Assembly (NCBI GenBank): GCA_017621075.1
Contig: JAGATV010000023.1
Span: 1-59,147 of the forward strand
DNA length: 59,147 nucleotides
Reading direction: 5' to 3'
Source: Lachnospiraceae bacterium
Lineage (GTDB): Bacteria; Bacillota; Clostridia; Lachnospirales; Lachnospiraceae
Shown here: positions 9,723 through 17,836 of the stretch, piece after piece
How the letters are laid out: the number at the start of each line of letters is the position of its first letter
How positions within the stretch are numbered: the stretch's first letter is position 1
Program-made: the position numbers and the translations under genes
Notes under the pieces: generated by a model
The model's input: only the letters and a program-made list of their open reading frames with translations
Databases searched by the model: none
Told to the model about the DNA's origin: nothing

Positions 9723-10666
9723 TTTGTCAGTTTTTCCACTCCTTCTACTACATAGCGTTGACGCTTAAAGCTCATATTCAGGATGACAGACAGATACTTG
9801 AAGATCAGTGTCAGCATCACGGACAGCATGAAGAATCCGAAGGACATCAGTGCCATGATGGACAGCCAGCCTTCCACCGGACGCACTTCACTGAAAATGG
9901 AATATATGATATATCCGCCCATGACCACCAGTGCTCCAAGCAGCACAAAACTCACCAGCATGGAAAATTTCTCCAGCACATCCGTAAAGATGATGATCGT
10001 GTCAAAAGCCAGCGTGCTTCTGTTACCCCTCTCCTCCTTATTCAGTCCCTTGCGGGCTGTGGCCTTGTTGTCATACACAATGGTATCAGACTTTAATCCA
10101 CAGTTCATGTACATGGCTTTCCGATAGGGGATATAGACATTCATCTGGTTGACCCGGTTGATGGCCCTGCGGGAAATCACACGGAATCTCTCCTGTCTTA
10201 ACTTGCAGGCATAACGGTTTCCCCAGTTGTAAATGAAATAGAACAACTTGGAGGAAAGAGACACCCCATGCTCCGGTGCGGCCGCCACCACATCATAGCC
10301 CTCCAGGGATCTGCGGTATACCTGCATGATCAGCTCCGGGTCAAAGTCCAACTGACATTTGTCAAATTCAAAGAGGAAATCTCCCACAGCCATATCTCTT
10401 CCTGCGTTCATGGCCGTCTCCACACCCTGATAATAACTTAAGTGGATCATGCTGACCACTAACGGTTCCTCCAGTTCCTCCAAAAAATCGTGGATCTGTT
10501 CCAGGGTATCATCCACACATGCGTCATTGACACACACAACCTCAAATTTTTCAAAATGATCCTGCATCACAGTGCAGATGCCTTTTAAGAAATCCTTGAC
10601 GCTGCTGCCCTCATTGTGCAGGTAAACCACACAGGATACAAAATTTTTTTCTTTGCTCAGTGCCAT
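9719..10666 (-). CDS. Membrane-bound GT2-like protein with altered DxD motif
   Basis: A 315-residue GT2-fold protein with two C-terminal helices (about 240-262 and 275-297), the GtrB layout. It keeps VVCVNDACVDDT, but where relatives have DxD it shows FEFDKCQLDFDPE, so residues 102-104 read D-K-C. Catalysis might be supported by the following Asp residues, or the protein may be a non-catalytic partner. It overlaps the soluble GT2 gene by 4 bases. The GAGGAG ahead of the ATG is unusually close (few bases), so the start is less certain than elsewhere. Confidence 0.75.
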   Translation of the reverse strand: MALSKEKNFVSCVVYLHNEGSSVKDFLKGICTVMQDHFEKFEVVCVNDACVDDTLEQIHDFLEELEEPLVVSMIHLSYYQGVETAMNAGRDMAVGDFLFEFDKCQLDFDPELIMQVYRRSLEGYDVVAAAPEHGVSLSSKLFYFIYNWGNRYACKLRQERFRVISRRAINRVNQMNVYIPYRKAMYMNCGLKSDTIVYDNKATARKGLNKEERGNRSTLAFDTIIIFTDVLEKFSMLVSFVLLGALVVMGGYIIYSIFSEVRPVEGWLSIMALMSFGFFMLSVMLTLIFKYLSVILNMSFKRQRYVVEGVEKLTK

Positions 10667-10713
10667 ACTCCTCTATCCATGCCTTTCTATGGTTTTCTCC
10701 ATTCAAAATCCGA

Positions 10714-11841
10714 TCAATCCAAAAATTCGTCCAGATCATATACCGTGTTGATCTTGCCCGACAAGACGCTGATAAAAGTGGGCGAGGTTGAGAGCGCCTT
10801 GATCACAGTGGGTCTGGAATCATCAATCTCCGAAGCTTTTAAAATGGGCTTCATGGAGAACAGGGATTTCTCATATGTGAATTCGTATTCGTCCTTTACA
10901 TACTTCCTTGCCAGGGTGGACATATACTCCCAGGCGCTCTTTGGCTTCTTCTCACAGAAATCACAGTTGCCCAGCCAGCCGTCATGACAGATTCCCGATT
11001 CACAACAGGCAAACGTCGGCGTCCTGTCATAACTGGTCTTATGGGGAGTGAAGGTCACGGAAGTCAGGGAATGATACCCTGTCTTGCCAAAGGGCATGAT
11101 GGAGAAAAAGGGACCGTCCATCACCGTAAGGCCGATATCCTTTAATTTCTCATTCACATGACACAGGATGATCTCACAGAGCTCGTATTTCAACCCAAAA
11201 TCCTCTGTGGGAACCCCTTCTACTTTGCTGAGGACCTGGTTTACGGAAGCATAGGTGGCATTCAGCACAAAAGGCGCCCGAAACCGTTCTTCCCTGCCTT
11301 CATGCAGCGCCGTGATCTCATATACATCGCTCTGCTTCTCGATCCGGGTGATCTTGCGTTCATACAGAATGTTCACACCGCTGTACCGGGCCAGCTCCTC
11401 CACCAGATAATCCCGCAGGATATGGGCATCATAGGTATACTCTTTGGTCAGGAAAGCACCGTCGCAGATACCCTCTTTAAAATATTGGGCCACAGGCAGC
11501 TCCATGCAGGGAATCCCCGCATCCTTACAGAATTTCTTAAATTCCCTGGCGTCCGTCCACGAAAAATGGGTGGAAGTGGCATACACCTGTTGAAATTCGG
11601 AATGAATGCAGAAATCATAATCTTCCACAAAACGTTTGAAATAGCCGGCTGATTTCATGGCCGTTGCCAGGGAACGGGGATAATGGTATCCCATGTGGAC
11701 CCTGGCCTGATTGATATAGGTAGCCCTGGTAAAAGGCGCCGCCTCGATCTCCAGCACCGTGACCTGCTGCCCTTTCCTGGCACAGTACAGCGCAGAATAA
11801 AGTCCGTAAAGGCCTGCGCCTATAATCAGTTTATCTATCAT
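10714..11841 (-). CDS. FAD-dependent oxidoreductase, DAO type
   Basis: A 375-residue flavoprotein with an N-terminal Rossmann motif IIGAGLYGLYSALYC and the acidic residue at the end of strand 2 (VTVLE, residue 31). RVHMGYHYPRS follows, a feature of the D-amino-acid-oxidase-like/FAD_oxidored branch. A C-terminal block SALSTSPTFISVLSGKIN would close the FAD site. Its place among glycosyltransferases suggests oxidation of a sugar, polyol or amino group in the glycan pathway, but the substrate is unknown. There is a 47-base gap to the next gene and 9 bases to the preceding one. Confidence 0.8.
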   Translation of the reverse strand: MIDKLIIGAGLYGLYSALYCARKGQQVTVLEIEAAPFTRATYINQARVHMGYHYPRSLATAMKSAGYFKRFVEDYDFCIHSEFQQVYATSTHFSWTDAREFKKFCKDAGIPCMELPVAQYFKEGICDGAFLTKEYTYDAHILRDYLVEELARYSGVNILYERKITRIEKQSDVYEITALHEGREERFRAPFVLNATYASVNQVLSKVEGVPTEDFGLKYELCEIILCHVNEKLKDIGLTVMDGPFFSIMPFGKTGYHSLTSVTFTPHKTSYDRTPTFACCESGICHDGWLGNCDFCEKKPKSAWEYMSTLARKYVKDEYEFTYEKSLFSMKPILKASEIDDSRPTVIKALSTSPTFISVLSGKINTVYDLDEFLD

Positions 11842-11850
11842 AATCTGCTT

Positions 11851-13569
11851 TTATCCTTTCACAGAATCTTTCTCATCACACTCTTTTTGAACCAAACCGC
11901 TCTGTCCCGGACTCAGTAACACCGCAAAAGGAAGAACGATCATTAACGGGTAAAGATATCGCAGCTGCACCGTGGGACCCAAAAACAGGGTAATGTAATA
12001 TCCCAGTACCGGGGACAGGGGCAACAGCATCCGGTATCTTTTCTGCAGGATCAGGATGCATGCCAGCAGAAGATACAGCCACAGGTAGCTGCCCGGCACA
12101 AACATATATTTCAGCACGGGGATGTCCAGATAAGCATTCCGGTCCGCCCAGTCCTCCAGTTTTTCATGGAGCAGCTCCCACTTGGAATCCTTATAGATGC
12201 CTCTGGGATTCAATTCTGCATCCACCCAGCGGGTCTGCACATAGCCCAGGCCCTTGTCCACTCCGTTTTCATTGATAACTGCATGGGTAGTGTCCCCCGG
12301 GAAAAGATAGCCTGCATTCACCGCCAGCACCGCATTAATATAATCACCGGGATACTCTGCCAGCAGATTCAGATAAGTGGTCACGAATTCTTCCGTGCGG
12401 TATCTGGGTACATAGGTGTTGGTATGCCGTTTGACCGGATCGGAAATATCCGGACGGTATTCCCGGTAGCTTTCATCCAGCAGGAAATCATTGATCAGGG
12501 CCTTGTCCTGCTCCTCCATGGTAGCATCATCCTCAGGGAGGACTCCGATCCCGCCGTGATACAGCATACAGCGCGCCATCTGCTGGATAGGCATACTCAG
12601 CATCTCTCTCCTGTCACCCTGCTCTGCGTTCGTCACCCTGAACAATGCTGTCAGCAGAAGGTTGCCTGCCAGAAACGCAACCATGGCATTGAGGAACATT
12701 CTGCCCCAAAGCCGCCTGCACTGTTTTCCCTTCCAAAGGGCCAGAAACAAAAAGAATAACAGTACCATCATAGCATACTTTCCGTTGTTCCGAAAGAGGA
12801 TCATCCCCAGGGTGCCGATAAAGAAGCTGATATCCAAACCGGTGATCTTCCGGGGATTTCCGCCTTCCCGCAGTATTCCATAAAACGAAAGCACCTGCAA
12901 CAGGAAAAAAGCGCTGAATACGGTATCTTTGATAACACTGATGCTCATATACCAGTGAAAGGGAAACAGCATGGCATAAAGCAGAAGCAGCACCCGGAAC
13001 ACCCTTCTGACCCGGAATCTGTTAAGCAGGGAAATTCCATAAGCCAGGGCCCCTGCCAGAAAGAGCATCTGCAATGCCGCATACAGAGCAATTCCCGTAT
13101 TCACATCCCCAAAAAGCCGTTCCCCTGCTTCCATGGCCCCTGCCACCAGCAAAGTATGGGCTATGGGGTGATGGTCATTATACGCTCCGTCTACAATCTG
13201 GCCCGTCTGTACATTGGTATCGTAAGCACAGATTGCAGGATAATATGCCAGATAACAGGGAACCCAGCAAAGTACGATCAGCGCCAGGGCGATCCAAAAG
13301 ACCCTTCCCTGCCCTAAAAATACCTGCCCGCACTCCTGCTTCCTCTCCCTGGCAGACAGCCGACAGCTCACAAAACACAGAATACACCCAAGCAGTATCC
13401 CTGCCACCAGGCTCACTGCCAGCAATTCCAACAGATAACTGCCGTTCCAGACGATATTTCCGCAGGCAGCCAGATCAGCCTCAGCCTTACAGAACAAAAC
13501 GAACAGAAAGCCCAAAAGACTATAAAGGGGATATCCCTTTTTTGCGCAAAGCAATCCCTCTCTGTTCAT
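11851..13569 (-). CDS. Large polytopic membrane protein, DUF6020-like
   Basis: A 572-residue protein with about twelve membrane helices. CYLAYYPAICAYDTNVQTGQ and the following DHHPIAHTLL, then SISVIKDTVFSAFF, resemble a family of large uncharacterised Firmicutes membrane proteins (I recall it as DUF6020, from memory). The acidic extracytoplasmic loop after a helix suits a GT-C-type glycosyltransferase. The ATG overlaps the TGA of the GT2 gene upstream (ATGA, 13566-13569), pairing it with that lipid-phosphate-sugar synthase. The function as the transferase partner is an inference. Confidence 0.65.
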   Translation of the reverse strand: MNREGLLCAKKGYPLYSLLGFLFVLFCKAEADLAACGNIVWNGSYLLELLAVSLVAGILLGCILCFVSCRLSARERKQECGQVFLGQGRVFWIALALIVLCWVPCYLAYYPAICAYDTNVQTGQIVDGAYNDHHPIAHTLLVAGAMEAGERLFGDVNTGIALYAALQMLFLAGALAYGISLLNRFRVRRVFRVLLLLYAMLFPFHWYMSISVIKDTVFSAFFLLQVLSFYGILREGGNPRKITGLDISFFIGTLGMILFRNNGKYAMMVLLFFLFLALWKGKQCRRLWGRMFLNAMVAFLAGNLLLTALFRVTNAEQGDRREMLSMPIQQMARCMLYHGGIGVLPEDDATMEEQDKALINDFLLDESYREYRPDISDPVKRHTNTYVPRYRTEEFVTTYLNLLAEYPGDYINAVLAVNAGYLFPGDTTHAVINENGVDKGLGYVQTRWVDAELNPRGIYKDSKWELLHEKLEDWADRNAYLDIPVLKYMFVPGSYLWLYLLLACILILQKRYRMLLPLSPVLGYYITLFLGPTVQLRYLYPLMIVLPFAVLLSPGQSGLVQKECDEKDSVKG

Positions 13570-14501
13570 CTCTTCTCCTTATGTTCCCCGTATACCCGGT
13601 TCAGGCGGTACTCGAAATCCCGCTTGTCCTTGGCTGCCATGACCTCCAGGATCATTCCCGCAAAGAAGGACTGTATCCCCGCCAGCACCATGAAACCACA
13701 TACGATCAGTGTGGGAAATCTGGGCACCAGTCCGGTCTTTAAGTAAACATCCACGATGGGGATCATGAACACTGCTGCAACCAGCACCAAAAGTACGCAC
13801 AATGCCCCGAAGAAACGCAGAGGCTTGTAATTTTTGTAGAGCTGCAGCATCTTGCGGATCACGCGCATACCGTCGCTGTAGGTATTCAGCTTGGATACGC
13901 TTCCCTCCGGGCGGTCGCGGTATTCCACCACCACATTTTCCACCTGCATATTGTAGTTCACAGCATGAATGGTCATCTCTGTCTCAATTTCAAAGCCCTT
14001 TGAAAAAACAGGGAAGGTCTTTACAAACTCATAGCTGAAAGCCCGGTAGCCGGTCATGATATCCTTGATATCGGACCGAAACAGACTGTTGATGCCAAAG
14101 CGCATGAGGCTGTTGCCAAAATTGTGAAAAGGACGCTTATTCTCTGTAAAATAGGTAGAGGAAAGCCTGTCCCCCACTACCATGTCGGCGTTGTGGCCAA
14201 GCACCTTATCCACCATCTCCCTGGCACAATCCAGGGGGTAAGTGTCATCACCGTCGATCATCAGGTAGCATTCCGCATCGATCTCACGGAACATCCTGCG
14301 GATGACATTTCCTTTGCCCTGCTTATATTCCCTGCGGATGACAGCACCTGCTGCCCGGGCAAGCTTCGCCGTGTCATCGGTGGAGTTGTTGTCATACACA
14401 TAGACTACCGCCTCCGGCAGTGCTTCCTTCACATCACTTACCACCTTGGCAATCGTCTGCGCTTCGTTATAACAGGGGATCAGTACTGCTATCTTGTCCA
14501 T
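13566..14501 (-). CDS. Membrane-bound DPM1-like family 2 glycosyltransferase, first gene of the operon
   Basis: GT2 enzyme predicted to load a sugar on a polyprenyl phosphate. It shows IAVLIPCYNEAQ, VYDNNSTDD, QGKGNVIRRM and MIDGDDTYP with DxD at 83-85, then two C-terminal helices. The frame is open back to 14588, but ATG 14501 is preferred. It has GGAG eight bases before it, the protein then begins at the conserved MDKIAVLIPCYNE, and the promoter -10 at 14563 would put the RNA start inside the longer version. Length is 311 residues. Confidence 0.88.
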   Translation of the reverse strand: MDKIAVLIPCYNEAQTIAKVVSDVKEALPEAVVYVYDNNSTDDTAKLARAAGAVIRREYKQGKGNVIRRMFREIDAECYLMIDGDDTYPLDCAREMVDKVLGHNADMVVGDRLSSTYFTENKRPFHNFGNSLMRFGINSLFRSDIKDIMTGYRAFSYEFVKTFPVFSKGFEIETEMTIHAVNYNMQVENVVVEYRDRPEGSVSKLNTYSDGMRVIRKMLQLYKNYKPLRFFGALCVLLVLVAAVFMIPIVDVYLKTGLVPRFPTLIVCGFMVLAGIQSFFAGMILEVMAAKDKRDFEYRLNRVYGEHKEKR

Positions 14502-14562
14502 CTTGTCCACTCCGTGAAAATCCTTTCTCCGTTTAACAGCCATATTTCTGTTTATTATTTCT

Positions 14563-14571
14563 ATTTTAACA
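14563..14571 (-). promoter_or_regulatory. Extended -10 promoter of the ten-gene glycan operon
   Basis: On the minus strand TGT followed by TAAAAT (14563-14568) gives an extended -10 about 62 bases before ATG 14501. No convincing -35. It faces away from the plus-strand promoter at 14613. Confidence 0.5.
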
Positions 14572-14612
14572 CGATTGCTCTTTATCATCTACTATTTTTA
14601 TCAGAGAAATTG

Positions 14613-14621
14613 TGATATACT
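14613..14621 (+). promoter_or_regulatory. Extended -10 promoter of the SGNH membrane protein gene
   Basis: TGA followed by TATACT at 14616-14621. RNA would start near 14628, just before AGGGAGG at about 14631-14637 and the ATG at 14648. This rules out the in-frame GTG at 14612 as a start. Confidence 0.5.
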
Positions 14622-14647
14622 ATAAAAAAATAGGGAGGCTCTCCTTT

Positions 14648-17600
14648 ATGAGACTATTTTTTTCAAAATTATATACATTATTCCATTATGTTATCCGGGG
14701 TCTTTCCCTGATCTTCACCGGGCTTCTCCTGCTTGGCGGTCTCCTGTGCACCTGTTACTGTGTGGACATGACTTCCCAGAAGGTGCTGACCCGATGGGAC
14801 AATCCCCTGATGAGTTTTCTGGGGATCGGGCTCTTCTTCCTTCTGTTTACACTATTGCAGCGCTTCGTGTGCCAAAACCCCGGCAGGAGACTTCCCATCC
14901 TTTTGGCGGGTGTGATGATCTGGTGTGCCTTTTGGGGCCTTTTGCTGATCCTGTTTAGCAAGACCGTTCCGGCAGCAGACGCCTGGTCTGTCTACTCTAT
15001 TGCAGAAGCTCTTGCCAGAGGTGACACCTCCGTGATCCATCCCACAGACTCCTATCTGTCCTATTATCCCCAGCAGGTGGGGCTGACAGCATTTTTTGAG
15101 CTTCTGATCCGGATATGGTATCTGTTTCCGGTGGATCTGCAGGCCTATCATTTCATCAAATGTGTCTATGTGGTATTGGCTTTAGTCATTATCCTGTTTC
15201 AGTACCGCACGGTGCGCCTCCTTTGGAAACAGCCGGAAGTACACTGTGCCTATCTGCTCCTGATGGGCTGCAATCTGCCCTTTATCATGTACACGTCCTT
15301 TGTCTATGGGGAAATTCCGTCCTTTGCGGCGCTGAGTACGGGAATCTACTATCTGATGAAATTTTTAAGATCCCCGTCCCCTGCTTTGGGCGGGCATCCC
15401 TCAAGGAGCAGTCTGGGATCCGGCGCACTGAGCCTGGTTTTGTTTTCTCTGTCCGTATCCCTCCGGAAAAATTCCCTGATCGTCATAATTGCCGTGGTAC
15501 TGGTGGCAGTGTTCCAGTGGATGAAGGAAAGGAAATCCTTATTTCTCCTGTATGCCCTGTTATGCGCACTTCTGAGTGCCCTGATCCTGCCTGTCACCCA
15601 GAGTTTTTATGAGCATCGCGCCCACAACACGTTAAGTTCCGGTGTAACTGCCATGTCCTATTTTGCCATGGGCATGCAGGAAGCCTCCAGAGGCCCCGGC
15701 TGGTACAACGGCTTCAACTTCGATACCTACCAGGCATCCGGCATGGATACGGAAACCGCCAATGCCATCAGCCGGGAAGCCATTTCCCAACGCCTGGAGT
15801 ATTTTGCAAGCCATCCCGACTACGCTTTTGATTTTTATCTGCACAAATACCTGACCCAGTGGATGGATGGCACTTACGCCTCCAGACAGGCCACCCTCGC
15901 CACCTTCGGCGGCAGACGGGAGGTATTTGACAGTCTGTATACCGGAACACTGGGCAGCTGGTATATTGAATACGGCAATCTTTATCAGAATATGCTCTAT
16001 CTGGGCGCCTTTCTGTTCTGCCTTTTACACGGCTTTCTGTACCGGAAACGGCAGGATGACTCCCCGGAGGGACTTCCCCTGTATCTGGGGCTCATCGCCG
16101 TGTTCGGCGGTTTCCTGTTCCATATCATGTGGGAGGCCAATTCCCGCTATATCTTTTTGTACAGCCTCTTACTGCTTCCCTATGCCGCATGGGGGCTGGG
16201 ACGGCTTCCCGATCTGATGCGCAGGCCAGGATCCGGGGCGGCCCACCGCCCTCCCAAAAGCCCTCTGCGTCTCCTGCTTAGGGCCCTTTCCCTTGCAGTG
16301 GCCTGCCTCTGCCTGATCCTCATCTTTGGCTATCTTCGGACTGCCCATTACCATTCCGATCAGTCCAGAGAGGAGGATATCCTGGCTTTGCAATCCCAGG
16401 ATTACAATGGACTGCTTTTGTCCATGTATGCCCCCGAACGCTTTGATCCTAAGGATTTTGCATACTTCCGGGGCATCCCCACCCTGAGAGCAGAACACCG
16501 TTTTGAAACCTTGACCGATATGGGAGACTATCTGCGGACAGCCTTGGACAGCGGTCAGGAGATTACAAGTGTCTACCTGGGACTGGATCCCACCATCATC
16601 GGGGAGCAGTACGGCTTCCATGCCTCCCTCTATCATCGGGAATATAAAAAACAGCTTCTTGACCTGATCAGTGCCAATCCCCAGATCAGCTTTGAGATCC
16701 TGCTTCCTTACTACTCTCTGGACTATTGGCAGGGTCTTTCCGGGGACAGACAGGAGGCTTACCTGACCTGCTATCAAAATTTTGTGAATATCTTTGCCGG
16801 GCAGCCCAATCTGACCATCTATTTCTTAGGTTATGAAGAGTGGCTCATTGCCAATCCCGGCAATTATGATGCCTACAACTCCTGCAATCCTTCCGTGACC
16901 TCCAATCTGCTGGCACTGACCTTCAAGGATACTTATTATGAACTGACTCCCGCCAACATGGAGGAGCGCCTGACTGCACTGAAATCCCTGATTGCAGGCG
17001 ATTCTTCCGATTCCGCCGACCTTTCTGCCCCTCCGGCTCTCTATGATTTTTCGGAATATGAATTTGTCTTTTTCGGGGACAGCGTCATCGGCAACTTTAC
17101 GGACAGTCTCTCAGTTCCCGGTGTGGTAGAAGGCTGCGGCAATGCCCGCACTTACAACCTGGCACAGGGTGGAACCAGTGCTGCCATGGCAGAGGACCCC
17201 TCTTCCCAGAGCCTGAACACCATCGTGGATGCCTTTCTTCAAAAAGACCCCTCCGCCCTGGACCCGGACAGCCAGCCCTTCCTGGGGCTTACGGAATATG
17301 CGGCCGACCATGACTCTGACAGCAGGACCCGACTGTGCTTTGTGATCAATTACGGTCTCAATGACTATTTCCTGGGCTATCCTGTCACTTCAAAAGACCC
17401 TCAGGATGTTTACACCTACAAGGGCAGCATCTTCACTGCCGTAAACAAGTTAAAAACCGCTTACCCGGACAGCACCATCCTTTTGTTGTCCCCCAATTTC
17501 TGCAGCTACCATGGAAACGGCACAACGCCCCAAAGCGACCGGGGCGGAATCCTCACCGATTATGTCACTGCCGTGGAGGAACTTTCGGAAGAGCTTCAGA

Positions 17601-17749
17601 CAGGCTATGTGGACAGCTACCACGACTTGGGCATCCATGCAGGAAACTATGCCGCCTATCTCTCAGACGGCTGCCATCCCAATGAGTTGGGCAGATTCCG
17701 GATGGGACAGTTGATCCTGAAAACCTTTGACGATCTGATCGCAGAGTAA
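14648..17749 (+). CDS. Giant membrane protein with C-terminal SGNH hydrolase domain
   Basis: A 1033-residue protein. Residues ~1-570 hold about a dozen helices with a GT-C-like first loop (VPAADAWSVYSIAEALARG). Residues ~600-780 form a soluble linker domain. Residues ~805-1033 form an SGNH esterase/acyltransferase-like domain with FFGDSVIGNF (Ser812), NLAQGGTS, INYGLNDYF (Asn905) and SDGCHPNE (Asp1007, His1010), so all four blocks are present. It may glycosylate and de-esterify or acylate the same surface polymer. The start ATG 14648 has AGGGAGG in front. It is monocistronic, divergent from the GT operon, and ends at the bidirectional terminator at 17770. The fusion is unusual. Confidence 0.75.
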   Translation: MRLFFSKLYTLFHYVIRGLSLIFTGLLLLGGLLCTCYCVDMTSQKVLTRWDNPLMSFLGIGLFFLLFTLLQRFVCQNPGRRLPILLAGVMIWCAFWGLLLILFSKTVPAADAWSVYSIAEALARGDTSVIHPTDSYLSYYPQQVGLTAFFELLIRIWYLFPVDLQAYHFIKCVYVVLALVIILFQYRTVRLLWKQPEVHCAYLLLMGCNLPFIMYTSFVYGEIPSFAALSTGIYYLMKFLRSPSPALGGHPSRSSLGSGALSLVLFSLSVSLRKNSLIVIIAVVLVAVFQWMKERKSLFLLYALLCALLSALILPVTQSFYEHRAHNTLSSGVTAMSYFAMGMQEASRGPGWYNGFNFDTYQASGMDTETANAISREAISQRLEYFASHPDYAFDFYLHKYLTQWMDGTYASRQATLATFGGRREVFDSLYTGTLGSWYIEYGNLYQNMLYLGAFLFCLLHGFLYRKRQDDSPEGLPLYLGLIAVFGGFLFHIMWEANSRYIFLYSLLLLPYAAWGLGRLPDLMRRPGSGAAHRPPKSPLRLLLRALSLAVACLCLILIFGYLRTAHYHSDQSREEDILALQSQDYNGLLLSMYAPERFDPKDFAYFRGIPTLRAEHRFETLTDMGDYLRTALDSGQEITSVYLGLDPTIIGEQYGFHASLYHREYKKQLLDLISANPQISFEILLPYYSLDYWQGLSGDRQEAYLTCYQNFVNIFAGQPNLTIYFLGYEEWLIANPGNYDAYNSCNPSVTSNLLALTFKDTYYELTPANMEERLTALKSLIAGDSSDSADLSAPPALYDFSEYEFVFFGDSVIGNFTDSLSVPGVVEGCGNARTYNLAQGGTSAAMAEDPSSQSLNTIVDAFLQKDPSALDPDSQPFLGLTEYAADHDSDSRTRLCFVINYGLNDYFLGYPVTSKDPQDVYTYKGSIFTAVNKLKTAYPDSTILLLSPNFCSYHGNGTTPQSDRGGILTDYVTAVEELSEELQTGYVDSYHDLGIHAGNYAAYLSDGCHPNELGRFRMGQLILKTFDDLIAE

Positions 17750-17769
17750 AACCACCATTACACCACCAA

Positions 17770-17821
17770 AAAAGATGTCTATTCCGGCAGGGCACAACTC
17801 CCGCAGGACCAGACATCTTTT
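17770..17821. terminator. Bidirectional terminator between convergent genes
   Basis: Stem AAAAGATGTCT (17770-17780) pairs with AGACATCTTTT (17811-17821) around a 30-base loop that itself contains a GGCAGGG/CCCGC pairing. A-run on the left and T-run on the right suit termination in both directions, serving the genes ending at 17749 (+) and 17837 (-). Confidence 0.75.
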
Positions 17822-17836
17822 CTATACACATTTCCT

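Noticed and set aside
14502-14588. N-terminal extension of the GT2 protein to 14588
   Set aside because: A good ribosome binding site precedes ATG 14501, the extension does not look like GT2, and the predicted promoter lies inside it.
14612-14647. N-terminal extension of the SGNH membrane protein from GTG 14612
   Set aside because: This stretch contains the -10 element (14616-14621) and the ribosome binding site; ATG 14648 is the better start.
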